This document shows positions 48,965-56,580 of a DNA stretch of 64,000 nt, in pieces. Position numbers and translations under genes: made by a program. Location: contig CAZVJF010000003.1 in assembly GCA_964627445.1 (NCBI GenBank), forward strand, positions 124,001 to 188,000, read 5' to 3'. Below the pieces are notes generated by a model, which did no database searches, had not been told where the DNA came from, and saw nothing but the letters and a program-made list of their open reading frames with translations. The stretch is from Luteibaculum sp964627445. GTDB lineage: Bacteria > Bacteroidota > Bacteroidia > Flavobacteriales_D > Luteibaculaceae. Position 1 is the stretch's first letter. Each line of letters begins with the position of its first letter.

Positions 48965-50665
48965 ATGAAGCGAAGCCGATCTAAAGTCAATAACATTCTT
49001 TCTGTAAGCGTTGTAGCGCTAGTATTAATCATTGTAAACTTTGCTAATCAAAGTTTTTTCGCGCGTTTTGATTTAACCGAAGACAAGCGCTATTCCTTGC
49101 GCGATGCCAGTATAGAAATCTTAGAAGAACTCGAGGATCCCGTTTTTATTAAGGTGTATTTGGAAGGAGAATTTCCTGCCGATTTTAAACGTCTAAGAGA
49201 CGCCTTAAAACAAACACTAGATGAGTTAAGGGCGTATGAGAGCGGGAAAATTGAATATGAGTTTATAGATCCATCTAGTGGTAACGACCCCGTAGCGCGC
49301 AAGCGCATGTACGAAAAGCTTACAGAAGCAGGCTTGGAATACACCAACCTAACCTTTAGAACTAAAGGCGGTGGTGTGGAGGAGAAAATTTTGTTTCCTG
49401 GGGCATTAATTACCTATCGAAACAAGCAGGTACCTTTTCAAATACTACGCAGTACCAATGCTAAGCCTGGCGCCAACCTCATCCAAAACTCCATACAAAA
49501 CTTAGAGTATAACTTAATGGCTGCAATTACCGAAGCTGCAACGCCTAAGAAAAAGCGCATTGCCTGGATTGGTGGCCATGGAGAAATTGCGGGCTACGAT
49601 GCCTATGACATTGTTGAGCACCTGGCCGATCGCTATGTGATTTACGATGTCGATATCAACGAGAAACTGGATGCCTTGCGCGGTTACGATCTTATTGTGA
49701 TGGCTGGGCCCCAAACGGCCGTTTCGGAACGCGATAAATTTATCATAGACCAGTTTATTATGCGAGGAGGCTCTGCCATATTCTTGGTTGATGGTTTTGC
49801 CACTAGCTTAGACTCCTTGCGTGATCAACAGCAAACCATTGGCCTCGCGGCTAGCCACAACATGTACGATATGTTGTTTAACTATGGCGTACGGCTCAAC
49901 AAGGATATTTTGCTAGATGCTTCTTGTGCTCCCATCCCCATCAACGTAGGTAAGTTTGGCGACCAAGCGAATATCAAGCTGTTTCCTTGGTTTTTCCACC
50001 CTGTTCTAAATCCAACCAAGAACCACCCTATTGTTAGCAATGTCTCACCAGTAATGGGACAGTTTATGTCTAGCTTGGATACGGTTGGAGGCAGTGGCTC
50101 CGTTGAAAAGGAAGTGATCCTTACTACCTCTGAAAGTACGCTAAGGCGCATGGCTCCCTCGCGTGTAGATTTTGATATTGTAGCCAAAGATCCTGGATTT
50201 GACCAACTTTCTGTAGGACCAAAGGCTGTAGCGGTTTTACTTCAAGGGAAATTTCAATCGCTTTATGCCAATCGCATATCACCACAAATAGATACAGCTA
50301 GTGCCATTGCATTTCAAGATAACTCATTAAGGCCATCGCGCATCATGGTTATTGCCGATGGAGCCGTGGCTAAGAATTACCACGATCCGAAAAAAGAGCG
50401 CATCTTTCCGCTGGGTTACGACAAGTTCCTACAGAAAAATGTGTACGGAAACAAGGAGTTCTTAACCAATGCCGTAGACTACCTATTGAACGATGATAAA
50501 CTCATTCGCATTCGGTCTAAAAACATTGTACTACGAAAATTAAACGACCGCAAGGTGCTAAACAAAGAAGTAGAAATTCAGTGGTCTAACGTAGGACTCC
50601 CCATACTATTTGTAGGCCTGCTCGTTGGTCTTGTAGTGTTTGTAAAGCGCAAAAAATTCTCATGA
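48965..50665 (+). CDS. gldG: Gliding motility ABC transporter protein GldG
   Basis: A 566-residue GldG with one N-terminal membrane segment (about 12-33), a large periplasmic part, and a C-terminal membrane segment near 545-562 with a basic end (KRKKFS). Typical sequences are DLTEDKRYSLRDASIEIL, IEYEFIDPSSGNDPVARKRM, KKRIAWIGGHGEIAG and RGGSAIFLVDGFA. The ABC-type Uma2/GldG domain is mid-protein. ATG 48965 is chosen over GTG 48956, which would overlap the gldF stop. The next gene overlaps its stop by four bases (ATGA). Confidence 0.94.
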   Translation: MKRSRSKVNNILSVSVVALVLIIVNFANQSFFARFDLTEDKRYSLRDASIEILEELEDPVFIKVYLEGEFPADFKRLRDALKQTLDELRAYESGKIEYEFIDPSSGNDPVARKRMYEKLTEAGLEYTNLTFRTKGGGVEEKILFPGALITYRNKQVPFQILRSTNAKPGANLIQNSIQNLEYNLMAAITEAATPKKKRIAWIGGHGEIAGYDAYDIVEHLADRYVIYDVDINEKLDALRGYDLIVMAGPQTAVSERDKFIIDQFIMRGGSAIFLVDGFATSLDSLRDQQQTIGLAASHNMYDMLFNYGVRLNKDILLDASCAPIPINVGKFGDQANIKLFPWFFHPVLNPTKNHPIVSNVSPVMGQFMSSLDTVGGSGSVEKEVILTTSESTLRRMAPSRVDFDIVAKDPGFDQLSVGPKAVAVLLQGKFQSLYANRISPQIDTASAIAFQDNSLRPSRIMVIADGAVAKNYHDPKKERIFPLGYDKFLQKNVYGNKEFLTNAVDYLLNDDKLIRIRSKNIVLRKLNDRKVLNKEVEIQWSNVGLPILFVGLLVGLVVFVKRKKFS

Positions 50666-51690
50666 AGTCGAAATTAATATTAACCTTGGTACTGCTTGCC
50701 ATTGCTGTTGTAGCAGGCTATTTTTATTTCTCAAAAAGCAATTCCACGTTTCATGGAGATGATACCGCTTTTGCGGTAGAAAATATAGATGATTTAACGC
50801 GCGTGTTCATCGCAACCGAACACGGTGCCACAGCCGATTTGACCCTGGAAAACGGTGTTTGGTACATCAACGGCAAACACGAGGCCCAGAGCTTCTCCAT
50901 GGACATGTTGCTAAATTCCCTGAAGGACTTACAAGTAGAAGCTCCAGTACCTGCCAAGGCAAAAGAAAACATGTTGCGATCGCTAGCCGTGCGCAATAAA
51001 AAAGTGGAACTCTACAAAAACAACGAAGAAACCCCATACAAAACCATTTATGTGGGTGAAGCCAGCCAAATGCTAAATGGTAACCTTTGCCTGCTAGAAA
51101 CTCGTAAAAATGGCCGCGCAGAAAACCCTTACTACGTCGGAAAAAAAGGGCATCGCGGTATTATTGCCCCAATTTTCTTTGTGAAAGAAACCGACTGGAT
51201 GAGCACCCGTGTTTTTGCTCATCAACCCAAGCAAATAACATCGGTTGAGGTGTCTTACCCTCAAATGAGCGAGCAGAGTTTCGCCATTGAAAAGAGCGGG
51301 GATAACGTAGCACTTCTGAATCCAGTGTCTGGAGAAAAAATTCCACAAAGCAAAGTAAACCGCCTTGCTGTAGATCAGTACTTAAAGCAGTTCGCTAAAA
51401 TTCACTTCGAAACCCTGGACTTGGATTTGACCAAAAACCAGCGCGATTCTATTCTCAACAGTACCCCCAGAGCAACCATATCCTTAACCAGTACGGGACA
51501 AAAAACCACAACGATTGAACTGTACCAAAAGGAAGGCATACAGCGCAACGTGGAATACAAGGCTATCGGTAAAGGAGAAGATCTGGATTACTTCTACGGA
51601 AACTACGAGGGTAAATTTGTGCTCTGCCAGCGCTACGTCTTCGATAAACTCTTGTACGGTAGAGACAACTTCCTGCTTACTAAACGCTAG
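50662..51690 (+). CDS. DUF4340-like membrane-anchored protein
   Basis: A 342-residue protein with an N-terminal membrane anchor (about 5-24) and a strand-rich extracytoplasmic part. The phrases VFIATEHGATADLTLENGVW and LLNSLKDLQVEAPVPAKAKE fit DUF4340, a family usually encoded next to gldG-like genes. It is likely an accessory subunit of the GldFG transporter. It is coupled to gldG by an ATGA overlap. Confidence 0.82.
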   Translation: MKSKLILTLVLLAIAVVAGYFYFSKSNSTFHGDDTAFAVENIDDLTRVFIATEHGATADLTLENGVWYINGKHEAQSFSMDMLLNSLKDLQVEAPVPAKAKENMLRSLAVRNKKVELYKNNEETPYKTIYVGEASQMLNGNLCLLETRKNGRAENPYYVGKKGHRGIIAPIFFVKETDWMSTRVFAHQPKQITSVEVSYPQMSEQSFAIEKSGDNVALLNPVSGEKIPQSKVNRLAVDQYLKQFAKIHFETLDLDLTKNQRDSILNSTPRATISLTSTGQKTTTIELYQKEGIQRNVEYKAIGKGEDLDYFYGNYEGKFVLCQRYVFDKLLYGRDNFLLTKR

Positions 51691-51736
51691 TTCACCGTTG
51701 TTCAAAAGTATGGTGGAAAACTAAATGAAACCCTGC

Positions 51737-51766
51737 TTTGCTTGGATGACGAAGCTTATATATTTG
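51737..51766 (+). promoter_or_regulatory. Full Bacteroidota promoter for dnaN
   Basis: TTTG at 51737-51740, an 18-base spacer, and TATATTTG at 51759-51766 match the consensus TTTG-N17-20-TAnnTTTG. The predicted start near 51772 gives a leader of about 17 bases. This is the best promoter match in the window. Confidence 0.78.
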
Positions 51767-51788
51767 TCCAAACGAATTGTTTCCAAAG

Positions 51789-52910
51789 ATGAACTTTGTT
51801 ATATCCAGTTCCAAGCTACTCAAGCAACTAGTGCAGCTAAACGGAGTAATTAACAGCTCCAACACACTGCCTATTCTCGATAACTTCTTTTTCGAAATTG
51901 GCAAAGACGAAATTACCATTGCTGCCTCCGATTTGGAGACCACCGTTAGCAGTAAGGTAGAAGCAAAATCCGATGCGGAAGGTAAAGTGTGTATCCCCGC
52001 AAAAATGTTGGTGGATGCCTTAAAATCCTTCCCAGATCAGCCATTGAGTTTTTCGGTAAATACCGATGACTACAGCGTAGAAATTTCCTCGGACCTGGGT
52101 AAATATAAACTCAACGGCTTCAATGGCGATGAATTTCCAAAGTCGCCTGTTATTGAAGATGCGTCAGCGGTTACTATTTCCTCTGACATCCTGGCGCGGG
52201 CCATTAACAAAACCATATTTGCCACAGGAAACGATGATCTCCGCCCCATAATGAGCGGTATCTATTTCGATTTCAAGGAGGATGGACTCACTTTTGTTGC
52301 TACCGATGCACACAAATTAGTACGCTATGGAAGAAGCGATGCCAAGGCTGAAGGAGGAAGCAACTTTGTGGTACCTAAAAAACCACTGAACCTTTTGAAG
52401 GCAATTCTTGCATCTACCACAGATGATGTTAAGATTACCTACAACGAAAACAACGCCCACTTTAATCTAGGTGACACCACGGTAATCTGTCGCTTAATCG
52501 ATGGCAACTACCCCAACTACGAAGCGGTAATTCCTAAAGAGAATCCAAACAAGCTTACTATTAGCAGAACTGCTTTGTTGAATTCCATTAAGCGGGTATC
52601 CATCTTTGCCAACAAGACGACACACCAAGTGCGCCTTAAAATTGTAGGCAGCGAGCTTTCTATATCTGCAGAGGATTTAGATTTCTCTAATGAAGCACAA
52701 GAAAAACTTTCTTGCCAGTATTCAGGAGAGGATATGGAAATTGGTTTTAACTCGCGTTTCCTGAGCGAAATGTTGAATAACTTGGAAGGCGATGAAGTGA
52801 TGATGGAGCTAAGCGCCCCGTCAAGAGCGGGAATCCTGTTGCCCATCAATAAAGATATTGAAGAAGAAGATATTCTAATGTTGGTGATGCCAGTAATGCT
52901 AAACCAATAA
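51789..52910 (+). CDS. dnaN: DNA polymerase III beta subunit (sliding clamp)
   Basis: A 373-residue clamp that tethers the replicative polymerase to DNA. The three-domain pattern is visible: FVISSSKLLKQLVQLNGVIN, TLPILDNFFFEIGKD, LRPIMSGIYFDFKEDGLTFV with ATDAHKLVRY, and a final PSRAGILLPI then LMLVMPVMLN. Length is normal. ATG 51789 (MNFVISSSKL) is chosen over 51777, because the promoter is just upstream and four extra residues are not conserved. It has its own promoter and terminator. dnaA is not in the window. Confidence 0.97.
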   Translation: MNFVISSSKLLKQLVQLNGVINSSNTLPILDNFFFEIGKDEITIAASDLETTVSSKVEAKSDAEGKVCIPAKMLVDALKSFPDQPLSFSVNTDDYSVEISSDLGKYKLNGFNGDEFPKSPVIEDASAVTISSDILARAINKTIFATGNDDLRPIMSGIYFDFKEDGLTFVATDAHKLVRYGRSDAKAEGGSNFVVPKKPLNLLKAILASTTDDVKITYNENNAHFNLGDTTVICRLIDGNYPNYEAVIPKENPNKLTISRTALLNSIKRVSIFANKTTHQVRLKIVGSELSISAEDLDFSNEAQEKLSCQYSGEDMEIGFNSRFLSEMLNNLEGDEVMMELSAPSRAGILLPINKDIEEEDILMLVMPVMLNQ

Positions 52911-52945
52911 GCACTTACACACTGCTGCAAGCTAGCAGCATCAAT

Positions 52946-53701
52946 TTAATCCTCAGAACTCGGTTCTGGGGATTTTTTTTGCTCCGATTTCACCACGTGA
53001 TACACGATTTGTATGGGTTGGGTATTGGGTGCTTGCGGTACATTGTGGTTGCCCTCCCAGTAGCGGTAACCAAATTTGGCCTCGGCCTCACTGATGTACT
53101 GCTCTTCCCCAATAATCTCCCAGGGTTTGGGCTTTATAGTTTCTTCCACGTTGCGATAGTAAATAGCTAAAGCCACACCGGCCATGAGGCCAAACATGTG
53201 CGCTTCCCAGCTTATATGTTTTTCTACGGGAAATATTCCCCAAACCATACCACCGTACAAAAAGGCTACCAGCAAACATAAGCCCATCAGCCTTCTTTGG
53301 CGGGATATAAGACCTCTAACAAACAAAAACCCAAACAAAGCATACACTACTCCACTAGCACCAATATGATAGGATGGGCGCGCTGCAAGCCATACCCAGA
53401 AACCCGTAAAAAGGGTGGCGTAAATCCAAACACGGTAGGCTATTTTAGGATAGGCATAGTGCAATGCAGTGCCTAAAAAAAGTAAGGGCAACGTATTGTT
53501 AGAAGCGTGGGCTATATCGCCATGAACCAAGGGGCTCAGGATTATTCCTGGTAATCCTTTTAGGCTCAACGGATAAATACCCAGGAAGCCGAATGAAATA
53601 TTTTCAAGGGTGGATGTAAGTTGGATGAGCCAAATCATGCCTATGACCAGCAAGGGAAACCGTGCTGATAAAAACAAGGATTTGATAATTTTAGATGGCA
53701 T
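52946..53701 (-). CDS. Rhomboid family intramembrane serine protease
   Basis: A 251-residue membrane protease with six to seven transmembrane segments in residues about 15-180. The catalytic dyad is Ser116 in GASG and His168 in SWEAHMFGLMAG. The HGDIAHASNNT segment in the second helix supplies the oxyanion asparagine and histidine. A charged tail of about 70 residues follows (EEQYISEAEAKFGYRYWEGN) and ends in EQKKSPEPSSED. The tail's last codons are formed by the dnaN terminator. Substrates are not evident. It is divergent from the small secreted-protein gene, with only 30 bases between starts. Confidence 0.94.
   Translation of the reverse strand: MPSKIIKSLFLSARFPLLVIGMIWLIQLTSTLENISFGFLGIYPLSLKGLPGIILSPLVHGDIAHASNNTLPLLFLGTALHYAYPKIAYRVWIYATLFTGFWVWLAARPSYHIGASGVVYALFGFLFVRGLISRQRRLMGLCLLVAFLYGGMVWGIFPVEKHISWEAHMFGLMAGVALAIYYRNVEETIKPKPWEIIGEEQYISEAEAKFGYRYWEGNHNVPQAPNTQPIQIVYHVVKSEQKKSPEPSSED
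52948..52980 (+). terminator. dnaN terminator embedded in the rhomboid coding end
   Basis: AATCCTCAGAAC pairs with GTTCTGGGGATT (one G-U pair) around a TCG loop, followed by T8. It lies 38 bases past the dnaN stop and overlaps the last codons and stop of the convergent rhomboid gene. Confidence 0.9.
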
Positions 53702-53731
53702 TTTATATCTTTAGGTCAAATTTCTAGACTT

Positions 53732-54007
53732 ATGCACGCTTTTACCAAAATATCGGCTCTTATCGTAGCAGTGCTTCTCTCTGTGCACGTTTATGCATCG
53801 GGCAACAAAGCGCATAAGCCCAACAAAACCAATCCGGTTGCAGAAACTGCAGCAAGCAGCCAGTTTAAACTGCTCGATATTTTTGTCTACAAACCACAAG
53901 TAGCTACCAAGCCTGACACCACCTTTAGAGCGCGCATTAAGCCCGATTTTAGTGGCTTAAAAATGCCCAAAAACACCCTTTGGTTGCACCAAAGAGAGGA
54001 GCTATAG
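53732..54007 (+). CDS. Small exported basic protein, unrecognised
   Basis: A 91-residue protein with a signal peptide (about 1-22, VHVYASG). The mature part is basic and low in cysteine, with FKLLDIFVYKPQ and TTFRARIKPDFSGLKMPKN. No family is recognised. It has no neighbour in the same operon. It could be a periplasmic or secreted small protein. Confidence 0.6.
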   Translation: MHAFTKISALIVAVLLSVHVYASGNKAHKPNKTNPVAETAASSQFKLLDIFVYKPQVATKPDTTFRARIKPDFSGLKMPKNTLWLHQREEL

Positions 54008-54013
54008 TCAGCG

Positions 54014-54754
54014 CTATTTTATCCCACGTTTTTTGCAGATACGGTCGTAGGCATTCTGCACCTTTACAAACTTTTCTTTAGCCGCCTCCGCGTGCTCTGG
54101 TCCCAGATGCGATAACTTATCCGGGTGGTATTTCACCGCCATTTTTCGGTAGGCCTTTTTCACCTCATCATCACTAGCATTCTCTGCTACTTCCAACACC
54201 TTGTATGCTGCAGCTAAATCTCTGCGATTTAAGTTGTTGATGCTGCTTTCGTCTTTACTTGAAATACCTAGGTAGGCTGCAATGCGATGCAATAAATCGC
54301 GCTCTGCGGCATCAATGTGTCCATCGGCCTCTGCGATACCATTGAGGTAGTGAAAGAGTTGCAAACGGCTTGCATGCTCCATATTAAAGCGGATTTGCTC
54401 GCACACCGCCCGCAGTTCAATATCTTGCTTCAGTACGTTCCGCAATACCAAGATGAGTTCTTTGGCCATTTCTTCGCCAAAGGCCCGGACAAAGTATTCC
54501 TTCACATAGTCCAATTCACTCTTTACAACTTTGCCATCAGCTTTCATTACCGCGGCAGAGAGAATGACTAAAGCTCTTGCAAAATCGGCACTGGAGGTTC
54601 TATGGCGATAGCCTCTACCCTGGCCACCAGTATTCATTTCGGGATTTTTGGGTGTAGCATCAAACAGGTGGCCAATGGCTACTCCAATAATTCCTCCTAT
54701 GGGACCAAATGCTGCCCAACCAGCTATCCCACCAATCCATTTTGCGTACTTCAT
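54014..54754 (-). CDS. DjlA-like protein: TerB domain plus C-terminal J domain
   Basis: A 246-residue protein. An N-terminal glycine-rich membrane segment (about 5-30, GGIAGWAAFGPIGGIIGVAI) anchors it. A TerB-like helical domain spans about 58-165 (ILSAAVMKADGKVVKSELDY, then GIAEADGHIDAAERDLLHR). A J domain spans about 182-244 with the HPD motif at 210-212 that stimulates DnaK. This is the DjlA architecture, a co-chaperone at the membrane. The gene is the last of the minus-strand group that includes htpG. Confidence 0.9.
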   Translation of the reverse strand: MKYAKWIGGIAGWAAFGPIGGIIGVAIGHLFDATPKNPEMNTGGQGRGYRHRTSSADFARALVILSAAVMKADGKVVKSELDYVKEYFVRAFGEEMAKELILVLRNVLKQDIELRAVCEQIRFNMEHASRLQLFHYLNGIAEADGHIDAAERDLLHRIAAYLGISSKDESSINNLNRRDLAAAYKVLEVAENASDDEVKKAYRKMAVKYHPDKLSHLGPEHAEAAKEKFVKVQNAYDRICKKRGIK

Positions 54755-54766
54755 AAATATCTTTGA

Positions 54767-55567
54767 TTACCAGCTACCTCCAGCGCCTCCGCCTCCGAAG
54801 CCGCCTCCGCCAAAGCCACCGAAGCCTCCGCCTCCGCCACCAAAAGAGCCTCCTCCTGAGGTAAAGTTGTTGTAGTAACCTCCGTGACTGCGCGATGAGG
54901 AGCTCATCATACCCAAGGCCACCCAAAAGGGTAAATCGTTAGCCGCTGCATATCTGCGAGCGCTGCGTGCTTTTCCAAAAAATCCAAACAAGAAAATAAA
55001 CAGCACGATAAGAATTACCGGAATGGCTTTTTTACCTTTTCCTCCTGTTTTCTTTTTGTACTGCTTTACAGAGATTTCTCCTGCAGCCAATTTCATGGCT
55101 ACACCCAAACCTTGCGAAATACCCTGGTAGTAGTTGCCTCTCTTAAAATTCGGAATAATCTCATTGTCTACAATCCGCTTCGCGATGGCATCGGGTATGG
55201 CGCCTTCTAGCCCATAACCGGTAGCCATAAAGACTTGTCCGCGCTGGTTACGGGTCTTGGGTATTACTACCATGGCAATACCATTGTCCAAATCTTTGCG
55301 TCCTACTCCGTTTTTATGGCCAAAAGCAATGGTAAACTCGTCTATAGTGTTTCTGCCAATGTCGTTGGTAATGTATACCGCTATTTGGTTGGATGTGGTA
55401 TCGGTAAAGCGACCGATCCTAGTATTGAGGGCTTGAAGCTCTTGCTGGGTAAGTACACCTGCCTTATCGGTAACGTAGGCGCTTACCTTAGGAATATTCT
55501 CTTGTGCATGAAGCCCCAGAAAAAGTGGCAGCATGAGCAAAAGAAAAAGCATGTACTTCCTAACCAT
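54767..55567 (-). CDS. TPM-domain protein with glycine-rich tail (YgcG-like)
   Basis: About 266 residues from ATG 55567: a signal peptide (MVRKYMLFLLLMLPLFLGL), a TPM domain (about 30-160; VTDKAGVLTQQELQALNTRI, NQIAVYITND, then ATGYGLEGAIPDAIAKRIVD), a membrane helix near 185-205, and a tail of glycine, serine and phenylalanine that ends AGGSW. This is the YgcG-type arrangement. It follows a second TPM protein and LemA, a set often co-occurring in Bacteroidota; their shared role is not established. Its start overlaps the previous gene by 8 bases. Confidence 0.88.
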   Translation of the reverse strand: MVRKYMLFLLLMLPLFLGLHAQENIPKVSAYVTDKAGVLTQQELQALNTRIGRFTDTTSNQIAVYITNDIGRNTIDEFTIAFGHKNGVGRKDLDNGIAMVVIPKTRNQRGQVFMATGYGLEGAIPDAIAKRIVDNEIIPNFKRGNYYQGISQGLGVAMKLAAGEISVKQYKKKTGGKGKKAIPVILIVLFIFLFGFFGKARSARRYAAANDLPFWVALGMMSSSSRSHGGYYNNFTSGGGSFGGGGGGFGGFGGGGFGGGGAGGSW

Positions 55568-56000
55568 AGGATATATCATCCGAGAGTTCATTTTTATCGT
55601 CTACATCTACCGGAAAAAACTTGCGTAGTTTTTCTCCCGCCAACTCTATGCCCTTAGTCAATCCAGAGGCATAGTTTCCTAACACAAAGTCTTGAAGTAC
55701 CGCGGTTTTTACACTGTCCCAAAAGTCTTTAGGAACCACTTCGTTTATGCCTCTGTCTCCCAAGATGGCAAATTGCTTATCGCGCACAGAAACATAAAAA
55801 AGCACCCCATTGCGGTATTTAGTTTTGTGCATATCCAGCTTTTCGAAGAGAAAAGCGGCATGGTCCAAGACATCTTCTTTGCAATAATCTTCTAAGTGCA
55901 AACGAATTTCACCCGAAGTACGCGATTCCGCTGTTTGTATCGCCTTAATAATGCTAGTTCTTTCTTGCTCCGAAAGTAATTTCTGTGCTGTAAGCGTCAT
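55560..56000 (-). CDS. Cytoplasmic-side TPM-domain protein
   Basis: A 146-residue TPM (TLP18.3/Psb32/MOLO-1-like) domain protein without a signal peptide: IIKAIQTAESRTSGEIRLHL, FLFEKLDMHKTKYRNGVLFY and FAILGDRGINEVVP. It sits between lemA and the glycine-tailed TPM gene, with 3 bases to lemA and an 8-base overlap with the other. A phosphatase or membrane-protein assembly role has been suggested for some TPM proteins, but not in this setting. Confidence 0.87.
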   Translation of the reverse strand: MTLTAQKLLSEQERTSIIKAIQTAESRTSGEIRLHLEDYCKEDVLDHAAFLFEKLDMHKTKYRNGVLFYVSVRDKQFAILGDRGINEVVPKDFWDSVKTAVLQDFVLGNYASGLTKGIELAGEKLRKFFPVDVDDKNELSDDISYG

Positions 56001-56003
56001 AAC

Positions 56004-56579
56004 TTAAAATTTCACCTCTGGGGCTTTCTCAGATCCGCTTTCTGATTCGAAGTAGGCCTTCTTCTCAAACCCGAACATGCCCGCAAAAATGTTTTGTGGG
56101 AATTTCCGGATATATGCGTTGTAGTCCTTTACGGCATCGTTAAATCTTTGTCGCGCTACGGTTATTCGGTTTTCGGTGCCTTCCAACTGGGCTTGTAAAT
56201 CCCTAAAATTTTGGTTGGCTTTTAAATCAGGATACCGTTCTACCGTAACTAACAGGCGGCTTAGCGCCCCAGACAATTGTCCTTGTACCTTTTGGTATTT
56301 ACTAATTTCCTCTTGGCTTAGATTGCTCGGGTCTACTTGCATAGAAGTAGCTTTGGACCGTGCTTCTATTACAGCCGTAAGGGTTTCTTGCTCAAAATCG
56401 GCATAGCCTTTAACGGTATTTACCAAATTGGGAATTAAATCGGCCCTCCTTTGGTACTGGGTTTCTATTTGCGCCCACAACTGAGCAACGCTTTCGTCCT
56501 TTTCTACCATGGAGTTATAACCGCAAGAACTCAGGGTTCCTGCGGTTATCGCCACCAATAAAAACTTTAGGTATTTCAT
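56004..56579 (-). CDS. lemA: LemA family lipoprotein
   Basis: A 191-residue LemA-type protein with N-terminal lipoprotein signal MKYLKFLLVAITAGTLSSC (lipobox L-S-S-C). The family core is clear: YQRRADLIPNLVNTVKGYAD, VIEARSKATSMQVDP, the FRDLQAQLEGTENRITVARQ helix and FNDAVKDYNAYIRKFPQNIF. The long helices anchor it at the periplasmic side of a membrane. Followed by two TPM genes, it fits the recurrent lemA-TPM-TPM module. Confidence 0.94.
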   Translation of the reverse strand: MKYLKFLLVAITAGTLSSCGYNSMVEKDESVAQLWAQIETQYQRRADLIPNLVNTVKGYADFEQETLTAVIEARSKATSMQVDPSNLSQEEISKYQKVQGQLSGALSRLLVTVERYPDLKANQNFRDLQAQLEGTENRITVARQRFNDAVKDYNAYIRKFPQNIFAGMFGFEKKAYFESESGSEKAPEVKF

Positions 56580-56580
56580 G

